Below, piece by piece: positions 7,130-14,878 of a DNA stretch of 64,000 nt (its first letter is position 1; each line of letters starts with the position of its first letter). A program made the translations under genes and the position numbers. The notes beneath the pieces were generated by a model. The model was not told the origin of the DNA and did no database searches. It saw nothing but the letters and a program-made list of their open reading frames with translations. Source of the stretch: Candidatus Nitrotoga sp. CP45 (GTDB lineage Bacteria > Pseudomonadota > Gammaproteobacteria > Burkholderiales > Gallionellaceae); NCBI GenBank assembly GCA_945874105.1, contig CAMCFJ010000007.1:1-64000 (forward strand), given 5' to 3'.

Positions 7130-8680
7130 GTGAATTCAACAATCAGCAAAGTTGTTACTGTTTGTAGCCTTAAGGATATTGGTACTTGGATTTTTGCATC
7201 CAAACAAATCAGAAAATTTATACGTGCAGAGCGCTACGAAGTTATCGTTCCATCTCAATACGTCCGCATATTTGAATCTTTGTCTGATACTGGATGGGTG
7301 GTGATAGATGAAGCAAAATTTGCTACAGAATTTTCAATTGATTATGTAAAGAAAAAAATGCCGCATGGTAAGGAGTCGCGTGCCGGTTGGTATTATCAGC
7401 AGTTGCTAAAGCTCCATGCATTAATTAATTCGGGTCCAGACGAAAATAGGCTGTTAATTTGGGATGCAGACACTGTTCCCTTAAAACCCCTACAGTTTTT
7501 TCATGGCGACAAAGCAGTCTACTTCTCAGGAACTGAATACCATAAACCATATTTCAAAACCACGAAAAAGCTAATAAATTTTGATAAGAGCGTAAATTTC
7601 TCTTTTATAGCTCAGTGTTTTCCTACCTATTCAACGTGGGTTCAAGAGTTTAAGCACTATGTAGAGGTGACTCATCAAAAGAGTTGGTTTGACGCTATTC
7701 TTGATTGTTCGGATCTAAGTGAGCTTTCTGGCTTTAGTGAATATGAAACATTAGGAACTTTTTTCGTTAACCGTTTCAAAGATCAAATGGTATTTAATGA
7801 TGAAAAATGGGAGCGATTTGGAGCGAGGCTGACTCCAATTGGTGAAATGGTTTGTGCTACTGTTTCCGAACATCTTCCATCGTATGTATCTTATGAGACT
7901 TGGAGTGTCCAGAGTTCTCGACCTAAGTTATCTATAAAGCGGGCTAATAATGAAGAGGAGTTTCTGGATTACTTTTTTAACACAGTGAAATCGCATCGCT
8001 CTATTACCCAAGTGGGAGCAAATGATGGTGTGATGTGCGATCCGATATCTCGCTACCTTACCTCACCTGAGTACAACGATGTGTCGGCTATTTTAATTGA
8101 GCCTGTTGATTTTTATTTTGACAAACTTAAGGCATTGCATAGTGATAGGGTTGGTACGGTATTAATTAAGGTTGCAGCTAGCTCCGTTGAATCTGTTAGA
8201 GATTTTTATCATATTGACCCAGCGGTTGCATCTGAAATGAATGGTGATGGGCCAATGAATGATTGGGCTCATGGTCAAGGCTCTTTTTATAGAGATAGCA
8301 TCATTCATTGGATTGATGAAAATGCATTTAGAGGTGCTTGGTACAGAGAAAATATGGAGAGATTCAAACGGTCTATTCTGAAATCGAGTGTCAACTGTAT
8401 TCCACTAAAAAATATCTTGTCTTGTGGTCAAGAGCTAAGTCTTCTGCTGGTCGATGTTCAAGGGGCTGAGCTTGATGTTTTTCTTGGTGTAGATTGGAGT
8501 GCGCCTCCTGACTTTATTCTTTACGAACAGGATATTGAAAGAGTTCAGATAATTGATAAGCTTTTAAGTGCTCTGGGGTTCGCTTTTATGTGTGGAACCA
8601 TTAATGTTCTTCTTTACAATACAAAAACCATTTCTATAGTGGCCTTGCCCCGTAAATACGGTTTTCTTAAGTGGGCATAA
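7130..8680 (+). CDS. DUF6492-like / FkbM methyltransferase fusion protein
   Basis: The 516 residues form two parts. Residues about 8-270 (VTVCSLKDIGTWIFASKQI ... RAGWYYQQLLKLHAL ... LLIWDADTVPLKPL) look like the DUF6492 glycosyltransferase-like family, with a DAD metal-type motif. Residues about 288-475 (SITQVGANDGVMCDPISRYL ... ILIEPV ... LLLVDVQGAELDVFLGVDW) are an FkbM-type SAM-dependent methyltransferase, with the GANDG binding loop and the VDVQGAE signature. Together they suggest sugar transfer plus O-methylation of a surface glycan or a glycosylated product. The start is a GTG with GAGG upstream. The gene is low in G+C, is flanked by AT-rich DNA and has no other glycan genes beside it, which points to transfer from elsewhere. 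Confidence 0.75.
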   Translation: MNSTISKVVTVCSLKDIGTWIFASKQIRKFIRAERYEVIVPSQYVRIFESLSDTGWVVIDEAKFATEFSIDYVKKKMPHGKESRAGWYYQQLLKLHALINSGPDENRLLIWDADTVPLKPLQFFHGDKAVYFSGTEYHKPYFKTTKKLINFDKSVNFSFIAQCFPTYSTWVQEFKHYVEVTHQKSWFDAILDCSDLSELSGFSEYETLGTFFVNRFKDQMVFNDEKWERFGARLTPIGEMVCATVSEHLPSYVSYETWSVQSSRPKLSIKRANNEEEFLDYFFNTVKSHRSITQVGANDGVMCDPISRYLTSPEYNDVSAILIEPVDFYFDKLKALHSDRVGTVLIKVAASSVESVRDFYHIDPAVASEMNGDGPMNDWAHGQGSFYRDSIIHWIDENAFRGAWYRENMERFKRSILKSSVNCIPLKNILSCGQELSLLLVDVQGAELDVFLGVDWSAPPDFILYEQDIERVQIIDKLLSALGFAFMCGTINVLLYNTKTISIVALPRKYGFLKWA

Positions 8681-8742
8681 AATTCAAGTTAAGGAGTGTT
8701 ATGCTATGTTTTTGTTTTAACCAAAATATTTATGGAGGAATC

Positions 8743-9171
8743 ATGAAACGTTCCAAATATTTCCCTTCAGCTCAGATCACGATGTTCATTTCCATCTTGC
8801 TCACCACCGCTTATTTTAGCCAAGTAGCTCAAGCAGCTTGCAATGAATGCGGTACGGTCACAGATGTGAAGGCCATAAAAACAGAAGGGCAGGGTAGTGG
8901 TGTCGGCGCTGTCACGGGTGGAGTATTGGGTGGTGTAGTGGGTCACCAAGTTGGAGGGGGAAGAGGTAAGGACTTGGCGACGATCGGGGGGGTTGTAGGC
9001 GGCGCATATGTTGGCCATCAGGTTGAGAAGAAATCAAAATCTGGAACCAGATATCACGTCTATGTAGAGATGGAGGACGGTTCGAGCAAGACTTTCAAGT
9101 ATTCTTCTAAAACTAGTTACCAGGTAGGCGATCGTGTCAAGGTGAAGAACGGCAAGCTGACTCGGCCATAG
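8743..9171 (+). CDS. glycine-zipper 2TM-domain envelope protein
   Basis: From the ATG at 8743, with GGAGGA seven bases ahead, the product is 142 residues. A signal peptide (MKRSKYFPSAQITMFISILL...QVAQA) is followed by a Cys pair (ACNECG) and a glycine-zipper region (GAVTGGVLGGVVGHQVGGG ... GGVVGGAYVGHQVEKK). The C-terminal beta part (YHVYVEMEDGSSKTF ... YQVGDRVKVKNGKL) is of the kind seen in SlyB/Rick-17 kDa-type proteins. These sit in or against the outer membrane and help keep the envelope stable. The longer frame from 8671 lacks the signal peptide at its start and is not favoured. Confidence 0.8.
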   Translation: MKRSKYFPSAQITMFISILLTTAYFSQVAQAACNECGTVTDVKAIKTEGQGSGVGAVTGGVLGGVVGHQVGGGRGKDLATIGGVVGGAYVGHQVEKKSKSGTRYHVYVEMEDGSSKTFKYSSKTSYQVGDRVKVKNGKLTRP

Positions 9172-9183
9172 AAATTGCATGAA

Positions 9184-9214
9184 GTGAGTTTCTAGATGGA
9201 ACCCAGAAACTCAC
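9184..9214. terminator. perfect 10-bp hairpin between convergent genes
   Basis: GTGAGTTTCT at 9184-9193 pairs exactly with AGAAACTCAC at 9205-9214 across eleven bases. It lies between the plus-strand glycine-zipper gene and the end of the minus-strand hypothetical pair and could stop transcription from both sides, although there is no T-run. Confidence 0.4.
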
Positions 9215-9225
9215 TGCATCGTTGA

Positions 9226-9507
9226 TTAACAGTGATTTTCGTCAACGTTAGACCGGCGCATCCAACAAAGCTCATTCAGTTGAAATATTTCTTGCCATGC
9301 ATCATCCGGGAAGCCATCCCGATTCAGTCTCCCACCACCACGGCCATTAGGTAGCAACAGGTCGGTGAAATAGGCTTCGCAATGAGGTGAATTCCAAAGC
9401 TCGATGATTTTACTTAAGACATGAGGGAATCGATTTTCAAGCGTTTGCGGGTACATATCGGGCAAACAATCTAGAATTTCCATGATCATTTCTTTATTAA
9501 ACATCAC
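9226..9507 (-). CDS. hypothetical protein, downstream member of a two-gene unit
   Basis: This 93-residue soluble protein has FNKEMIMEILDCLPDMYPQT, HCEAYFTDLLLPNGRGGGRL and a Trp/Phe-rich end (DDAWQEIFQLNELCWMRRSN). I do not recognise the family. The GTG at 9507 overlaps the TGA of the preceding gene (GTGA), and the next codon is ATG, so either could be the start. The tight overlap and shared strand argue that both frames are real. The pattern Phe-Pro-x-Val-x-x-Lys-Ile-x-x-Leu-Trp recalls small regulators or plasmid-type proteins, but that is only an impression. Confidence 0.5.
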   Translation of the reverse strand: MMFNKEMIMEILDCLPDMYPQTLENRFPHVLSKIIELWNSPHCEAYFTDLLLPNGRGGGRLNRDGFPDDAWQEIFQLNELCWMRRSNVDENHC

Positions 9508-9860
9508 TCACCCTCGCAATATCTGTTCATATTGTAGATTTTATCTAGCTCGGTATAACGTCTATGCCGGATATAGAGCGTGAAATAATACTCTAATTTC
9601 CATATTAACTTCTGGACGTCTCTAAGAAAATTCAAGTTTCTAAGCACGACAAGGCACGAGTCAAAAATTTGAGCGCGGCATATAGTTGATATGTAGCGAT
9701 AATTTTCTAATAACGCTGTATTGTGACGAAGCGGGGTAAACCCAAAGGCGCAGTGAATACCAAGTTTAGCAACTTGGCGCTTGTATGTTCCAATTGCCAT
9801 CCAATGCTCCATCGAGGCCCAACGCTTCAGGCCATATAAAAATTGAGGAAGCTGGTTCAT
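9504..9860 (-). CDS. hypothetical protein, upstream member of a two-gene unit
   Basis: The 118 residues begin MNQLPQFLYGLKRWASMEHW and are basic and aromatic (YRYISTICRAQIFDSCLVVL, YYFTLYIRHRRYTELDKIYN). No family is recognised and there is no signal peptide. The C-terminal YTELDKIYNMN suggests a helical bundle. It overlaps the following gene by GTGA. The start is divergent from the DUF3135 gene, with about 130 bases between them. Confidence 0.45.
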   Translation of the reverse strand: MNQLPQFLYGLKRWASMEHWMAIGTYKRQVAKLGIHCAFGFTPLRHNTALLENYRYISTICRAQIFDSCLVVLRNLNFLRDVQKLIWKLEYYFTLYIRHRRYTELDKIYNMNRYCEGE

Positions 9861-9988
9861 GGGTAATCAGTCTCCTACCGTTCTGATCGAAAGTTGCCAC
9901 TGAGCAACCTGCTATGTTCTCCACCGCACAGATTGAAGTTAATTTTAAGCTTAAACTCCTATCATTAAATGCATTTGAGGTTGAACTA

Positions 9989-10333
9989 ATGGATAAGTTC
10001 GATTTTGACTCTTGGGCAATGCTGGCGAGAACGGCTCCGGATGACTTTGAGCAGCGACGGCGTGCTGTTATCGAGAGTCAAATCTCGAGTAGTGACAATG
10101 TGCGCCGCCTGCGAGGATTGCAATGCCGTATTGACATGGAGAGGATACGTGCGCGGACCCCGCTGAAGTCCTGTTTGCGCCTATCAACCTTGATGTGGGA
10201 TGCGTTCGTAGATTTAAATAATTCGTTAAACACTTTTGTGGGAAAGGGTTGTGAAACAACAAGCGCATCATCTCATTCTGCGAGAAGCGCAAAGATTATC
10301 CATCTGGCAACTAAATACAAACCACACAAATGA
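9989..10333 (+). CDS. DUF3135 family protein
   Basis: From the ATG at 9989 the product is 114 residues. FDFDSWAMLARTAPDDFEQR, RLRGLQCRIDMERIRARTPL and CLRLSTLMWDAFVDLNNSL are the conserved blocks of DUF3135, a short helical family common in beta- and gammaproteobacteria with no known role. The frame is open up to 9914 but the extra residues do not resemble the family. The Ser-rich end (ETTSASSHSARSAK) is longer than usual. Confidence 0.75.
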   Translation: MDKFDFDSWAMLARTAPDDFEQRRRAVIESQISSSDNVRRLRGLQCRIDMERIRARTPLKSCLRLSTLMWDAFVDLNNSLNTFVGKGCETTSASSHSARSAKIIHLATKYKPHK

Positions 10334-10380
10334 AGCAGCGATCACTGCTTTCTAACGAGCACAATTGTTAAGGCAGCGGG

Positions 10381-10599
10381 TTGGGTTACCACCATACCCT
10401 TCAAATTCACCCCGGAATACAGGTCACCAAGCAGGACATTCTGGGCTTTCTCGCTGACAAAGTAGCGAAGTGGTGGCTTCCTGGCGATGTGATCTTCGTT
10501 GATGAATTGTCCCTTACAGCAACCGGCAAACTCCAAAAGATGAAGCTGAGGGATCGCATTGACGTTGCATCCCCATGCACACCCCTTTTCTCTAATTAG
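10381..10599 (+). pseudogene. acyl-CoA synthetase (AMP-forming), C-terminal remnant
   Basis: The frame around 10425-10560 reads [43 protein letters not shown]. This is the C-terminal lid of an adenylate-forming acyl-CoA synthetase and includes the catalytic Lys in TGKLQK. A full enzyme has about 540 residues. Nothing of the adenylation domain is found upstream, and the last residues ([12 protein letters not shown]) are not family-like. It is therefore a dead 3' fragment left after a deletion or rearrangement next to the tRNA-Asn gene. Confidence 0.7.
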
Positions 10600-10854
10600 G
10601 ATGCTCTGTATACCGTGATCTTTCACCAGTTAGTAAAGATACCAGTATGAACCGAGCTGATCTAATATTCCTCCTGGCCCCCCTCAACTAAAAGTCAAAG
10701 ATGCCGATAACGAAGGTTAAGGCAATCTATATGGTGCGCTTGCTAAGATGTTCAAATCGATATTCAAATTGATATCCAATAAGGTTTCCAATTCGATATC
10801 GGATTGTGACTGGGGAATCCTAAATTTTCCCTACACAGGCCAAAGATTCAGACA

Positions 10855-10884
10855 ATAAAAAAGCCCTGCATTAGTGCAAGGCTC
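10855..10884 (-). terminator. rho-independent terminator of tRNA-Asn
   Basis: On the minus strand GAGCCTTGCA, loop CTAA, TGCAGGGCTT runs into a T-rich tail just downstream of the tRNA. Confidence 0.65.
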
Positions 10885-10890
10885 TGTATC

Positions 10891-10966
10891 TGGCTCCCCG
10901 ACCTGGACTCGAACCAGGGACCTGCGGATTAACAGTCCGTCGCTCTACCAACTGAGCTATCAGGGA
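10891..10966 (-). tRNA. tRNA-Asn (GTT)
   Basis: The minus strand folds as a 76-nt tRNA. The acceptor stem is TCCCTGA paired with TCGGGGA, the discriminator is G and CCA is encoded. The D-loop holds AGCTCAGTTGGTAGAGC, the anticodon arm is CGGACTGTTAATCCG with anticodon GTT, and the T-arm is CCTGGTTCGAGTCCAGG. Confidence 0.95.
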
Positions 10967-10981
10967 ATTGACAAGGCCGCT

Positions 10982-11010
10982 ATACTACTGGCTGTAAGCT
11001 TTTCAGTCAA
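10982..11010 (-). promoter_or_regulatory. sigma-70-type promoter of tRNA-Asn
   Basis: On the minus strand TTGACT (11010-11005) and TAGTAT (10987-10982) are 17 bases apart. The -10 lies 15 bases ahead of the tRNA 5' end. Confidence 0.6.
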
Positions 11011-11075
11011 TAGATAGATGTTTTTACGTGGTTAGTTATTGTGAAAATCAAGTAACGAAAATTTAGATAATTCAG

Positions 11076-14000
11076 GTGCGACAGGTCAGCATGGATATAA
11101 AAATTATATTTATCAAAACCAGCAAAGGTGAGGACGAAAGCAAAAGGATAACTAATCATTTGCCCAGCGATATTAAGCGTGCCTTAGGTTTGATCGATAA
11201 TCAGTCCACGGTGAAAGAGTTGATGAAACGGGCTGCGCCCAGCTTACGAGAATCGCTTGACGATATGCTACAAGAGTTGGTTGATGGCGGCTTTATTCAA
11301 GATAAAGATAAGGTAAGTAGCGTTGTGAAGATGGCTATCCCACGGAGGCCCATTCAGAAAATTGTTATACCCTTACCCAAGGTTGAAGGTCTGGGGGAGA
11401 GGCAGGACGCTATCAGAGTTATGCATGTATCGGCTGCGGAAGCATTAGCGGCTGAAGAGGATTATGCTGAGCAGGAAACGGCATTGGCTAGGGCAAAAGC
11501 GGCAGCTGAAACGGCTCGCATCAAGGCAGAGCAAGAAGCGGAAAAGATCAGAGCGGAATTGGAAGCTGCGCAGGCCAGAGCAAAAGCGGAAGCCAAGGCG
11601 CTTGCTGATGCTGAAACATTCCGCCTCAAGGCGGAGCAGGAGGCGGAAAAAATCAGGGCGGAACAGGAAGCGGCATTGGCTAGGGCAAAAGCGGCAGCTG
11701 AAACGGCCCGCATCAAGGCAGAGCAAGAAGCGGCAAGAATCAGGGCGGAGCAGGAGGCTGCATCGGCTAGGGCAAAAGCGGCAGTCGAAACGGCTCGCAT
11801 CATGGCAGAGCAAGAGGCGGAAAAGATCAGAGCGGAATTGGAAGCTGCGCAGGCCAGAGCAAAAGCGGAAGCCAAGGCGCTTGCTGATGCTGAAACATTC
11901 CGCCTCAAGGCGGAGCAAGAGGCGGAAAAAATCAGGGCGGAACAGGAAGCGGCATTGGCTAGGGCAAAAGCGGCAGCTGAAACGGCTCGCATCAAGGCAG
12001 AACAAGAAGCGGAAAAAATCAGAGCGGAATTGGAAGTTGCGCAGGCCAGAGCAAAAATGGAAGCGGAAGCCAAGGCGCGTGCTCATGCTGAAACATTCCG
12101 TATCAAGGCTGAGCAGGAAGCGGCAAGAATCAGGGCGGAGCATGAAGTTGCGCTGGGTAGGGCAAAAGCGGCAGCTGAAACGGCTCGCATCAAGGCAGAA
12201 CAAAATGCGGAAAAAATCAGAGCGGAATTGGAAGTTGCGCAGGCCATGGCAAAAGCGGAAGCCAAGGCACTTGCTGATGCTGAAGCATCCCGCCTCAAGG
12301 TTGAGCTGGAAGCAACAAGAATCAGAGCGGAACAGGAAGCTGCGCAGGTCAGGGCAAAAGTGAAAGCGGAAGCGGAAGCGGAAGCCAAGGTGCGTGCAGA
12401 AGCTGAATTATCACGCATCAAAGAAGGGCAGCAAGCCATAAGAGTCAAGGCTGAACATTTAGCTACGCTGACTATAGAAAAAGCGAAAGTTAAGGCGAAG
12501 GCACGTGATGAAGCGGCGGCGCGCCTCAAGGTTGAGCAAGAAGCGACAAGAATCAGGGAGGAACAGGAAGCTGCGCAGGTTAGGGTAAAAGAGGAAGCTG
12601 AAGCGGTTCGCCTTAAGGCAGAACAGGTCGCTGCACAAATCAAAGAGGAACAGGAAGTTGCTCAGGCAAAAGTGGAAGCAGAAGCCAAGGCGCATGCCGT
12701 AGTTGAGGCTCTGCACATCAAGGAAGAACAAGATGCGTTAAAAGTCAGAGCGAAACAGGAGGCTGAGCAGACAGCAGCAAAAGTGGAAATGGAAGCTGCA
12801 GTTAATGCTCGTGCCAAAGCTGAAATGGCTCGACTTAATGCAGAGCAGGAGACGTTAAAAATCAGATCTGAGCTGGAAGCTGAGCAGACAAAATCACAAG
12901 TGGAAGCTAAAGCCAAGGTTTATTCTGAAGCTGAAACGGCACGCCTTAAGGGAGAGCAGGAAGAGACAAGAGCCAGAGTTGAACAAGAGGCCGCACTGGC
13001 AAAGAAGAAAGCTGAAGATCTGCGCCTCAAGGCAGAGCAGGAAGTGTCAGATGTCAGATCTGAGCTGGAAGCTGAGCAAGCCAAATCGCAAGTAGAAGCG
13101 AAAGCCAGGGCTCGTGCTGAAGCCGAAACGGCACGTCTTAAGAGAGAGCAGGAAGCGGCAAGGGTCATAGTGAAAAAGGTGGCTACTCAGGCCAGGGAAA
13201 AAATGGAAATGGCCGCTAAGGTGCGCGCCAAAGCCGAAGAATCGCGCATCATAGAAGAGCAGGATGCCATAAAAGTCAAGGCGGAACATTTAGCTACGCT
13301 GCTGACCATAGAAAAAGCGGAAGCGAAGGCACGTGACGAAGCTGCGGCGCGCATCAAAGCTGAGCAGGACGCGGCGAAAATCAGAGTTGACCAAGATGCA
13401 GCAAAAATTACAGTAGATCTGGCAGCGGTAAAAATTAGAGTTGACCAAGAAGCGGCAAAAATTAAAGCTGCACGAGAAGCGGCAAAAATTAAAGCTGCAC
13501 AAGAAGCGGCAAAAGTTAAAGCTACTCAAGAAGCGGCGCAGACCGTGGCCAAGGCCAAAATGGAAGCGGCGGTTAAGATACAGGCTGCTCAAGTGCCGGA
13601 AGTGAAGGCTGTTCGGCGAGTCGCCAAAACTCGCAGCAAGCCGCTGCCGTGGGGCAAGATAGCGACCGGTTCGATTCTACTGCTATTGCTACTGGTCGTT
13701 TTGCTGCCTTATGTTTGGCCGATGCAGAGCTATGTCACGCAAGTTGAGCAGAAATTGTCCGCTCAACTACAGCAACCGGTACATGTCGCCCATTTGCGCG
13801 TGACATTGCTCCCCCAGCCGAAACTGGAGTTCGAGGGTGTATTAATGGGTAGTAACCAGGAGTTAAAAGCGAGCAGTGTTGTATTGAATTTTAATTTTTC
13901 TGAATTATTAAGCGATACTAAAGCGATTCGCAGTCTGGAAATAAACGATCTTATAGTTAGCACTAAGTCTTTTGATAAGGCGCTGATGTGGCTACAGATC

Positions 14001-14843
14001 GCAGGTGGGGATGCCCATTATCCAGTAGGGCATATGGTGTTGCAGCGTGCGCGTGTCAGCGATGATGAACTTGGTCTGCCGTCTGTAAATGGTGTGGTGA
14101 ATTTTGATGGGCAGAGACGTTTCGCCAAGGCAGTCTTGAAGACCGTGGATGGCAAACTTAGCGTGGAGCTACAGCCGCAGCAGTCACACTGGCAGATCGC
14201 ATTGGCTATCAATAAAGGTTACGTGCCGATGTTGCCAAATATTTTGTTCAACGAGCTGACTGCAAAAGGCGAGTTGGGCTCAGGCGAAATCAAGTTTCAT
14301 GAAATCGAAGGGAGTTTGTATGGTGGCCTGCTGACAGGCAGTGCGCATCTGACTTGGATCAAGGGCTGGCAAATGCAGGGGCTTGCGAACGTAAAGTCTA
14401 TGAAACTGCCTGATGCGTTGCCGAAATCAGGCATTTCAGGTGAAATGGATGGTCAGGCTAATTTTACTCTGCGTGGGGAGAATCTTCCCCTACTGGCTAA
14501 AACCCCGCATCTGGATGGCAAATTCCGGGTAAAGAAGGGGCTTATTAATAATATTGACATGGTAGAAACTTCACGCATGCCTAACCGCAAGGGTGTGTCC
14601 AGCGGCCGTACATATGTTGACGAATTGAGTGGCGTGCTACAGATAAATAATAACAGTCAGCATCTACGCCAGATAAAAATTTCAAATAGTGTGATGGCTG
14701 CAAATGGCTATGTCGATGTTGCAGCGAACAAGCAATTATCGGGACGGCTAAATGTCAATTTGAAAGTAGGCGCTGACTTGGGCAGCGTGCCGATAGTATT
14801 GTCCGGTACTCTTACTGAGCCTGTGTGGAGCACGGGGCGTTAG
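11076..14843 (+). CDS. giant coiled-coil protein with one TM segment and a periplasmic AsmA-like domain
   Basis: The 1255-residue product has four parts. Residues about 6-85 (MDIKIIFIKT ... SDIKRALGLIDNQSTVKELM ... DMLQELVDGGFIQDKD) resemble a small winged-helix-like N-terminal domain. Residues about 115-850 are an Ala/Glu/Lys/Arg coiled coil built of AEQEAEKIRAELEAAQARAK-type units. Residues about 860-885 are a single TM helix (IATGSILLLLLLVVLLPYVW). The last 370 residues are AsmA-like beta sheet (VEQKLSAQLQQPVHVAHLRV ... GSLYGGLLTGSAHLTWIKGW). AsmA-like proteins bridge the periplasm and are linked to phospholipid movement to the outer membrane. The long cytoplasmic coil is unusual. Starts at GTG 11076 or ATG 11091 are both possible and neither has a strong ribosome site. 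It stands alone between tRNA-Asn and the aminotransferase gene. Confidence 0.75.
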   Translation: MRQVSMDIKIIFIKTSKGEDESKRITNHLPSDIKRALGLIDNQSTVKELMKRAAPSLRESLDDMLQELVDGGFIQDKDKVSSVVKMAIPRRPIQKIVIPLPKVEGLGERQDAIRVMHVSAAEALAAEEDYAEQETALARAKAAAETARIKAEQEAEKIRAELEAAQARAKAEAKALADAETFRLKAEQEAEKIRAEQEAALARAKAAAETARIKAEQEAARIRAEQEAASARAKAAVETARIMAEQEAEKIRAELEAAQARAKAEAKALADAETFRLKAEQEAEKIRAEQEAALARAKAAAETARIKAEQEAEKIRAELEVAQARAKMEAEAKARAHAETFRIKAEQEAARIRAEHEVALGRAKAAAETARIKAEQNAEKIRAELEVAQAMAKAEAKALADAEASRLKVELEATRIRAEQEAAQVRAKVKAEAEAEAKVRAEAELSRIKEGQQAIRVKAEHLATLTIEKAKVKAKARDEAAARLKVEQEATRIREEQEAAQVRVKEEAEAVRLKAEQVAAQIKEEQEVAQAKVEAEAKAHAVVEALHIKEEQDALKVRAKQEAEQTAAKVEMEAAVNARAKAEMARLNAEQETLKIRSELEAEQTKSQVEAKAKVYSEAETARLKGEQEETRARVEQEAALAKKKAEDLRLKAEQEVSDVRSELEAEQAKSQVEAKARARAEAETARLKREQEAARVIVKKVATQAREKMEMAAKVRAKAEESRIIEEQDAIKVKAEHLATLLTIEKAEAKARDEAAARIKAEQDAAKIRVDQDAAKITVDLAAVKIRVDQEAAKIKAAREAAKIKAAQEAAKVKATQEAAQTVAKAKMEAAVKIQAAQVPEVKAVRRVAKTRSKPLPWGKIATGSILLLLLLVVLLPYVWPMQSYVTQVEQKLSAQLQQPVHVAHLRVTLLPQPKLEFEGVLMGSNQELKASSVVLNFNFSELLSDTKAIRSLEINDLIVSTKSFDKALMWLQIAGGDAHYPVGHMVLQRARVSDDELGLPSVNGVVNFDGQRRFAKAVLKTVDGKLSVELQPQQSHWQIALAINKGYVPMLPNILFNELTAKGELGSGEIKFHEIEGSLYGGLLTGSAHLTWIKGWQMQGLANVKSMKLPDALPKSGISGEMDGQANFTLRGENLPLLAKTPHLDGKFRVKKGLINNIDMVETSRMPNRKGVSSGRTYVDELSGVLQINNNSQHLRQIKISNSVMAANGYVDVAANKQLSGRLNVNLKVGADLGSVPIVLSGTLTEPVWSTGR
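11482..12280 (+). repeat. near-identical internal DNA repeats in the coiled-coil gene
   Basis: The segment around GAAAAGATCAGAGCGGAATT recurs at 11541, 11820, 12012 and 12210, always in frame, giving spacings of 279, 192 and 198 bases (93, 64 and 66 codons). The first two copies agree almost base for base over more than 150 bases, including synonymous sites. This indicates recent in-frame duplication or gene conversion within the coiled coil. Confidence 0.8.
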
Positions 14844-14878
14844 TCGGCAGCGTGCGCGAGGAATGAAATAAAAAGGAA

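Noticed and set aside
11445-13592. Several long open frames on both strands inside the coiled-coil gene
   Set aside because: They arise from the biased, repeated codons of the Ala/Glu/Lys/Arg coil and have no start signals or family likeness.
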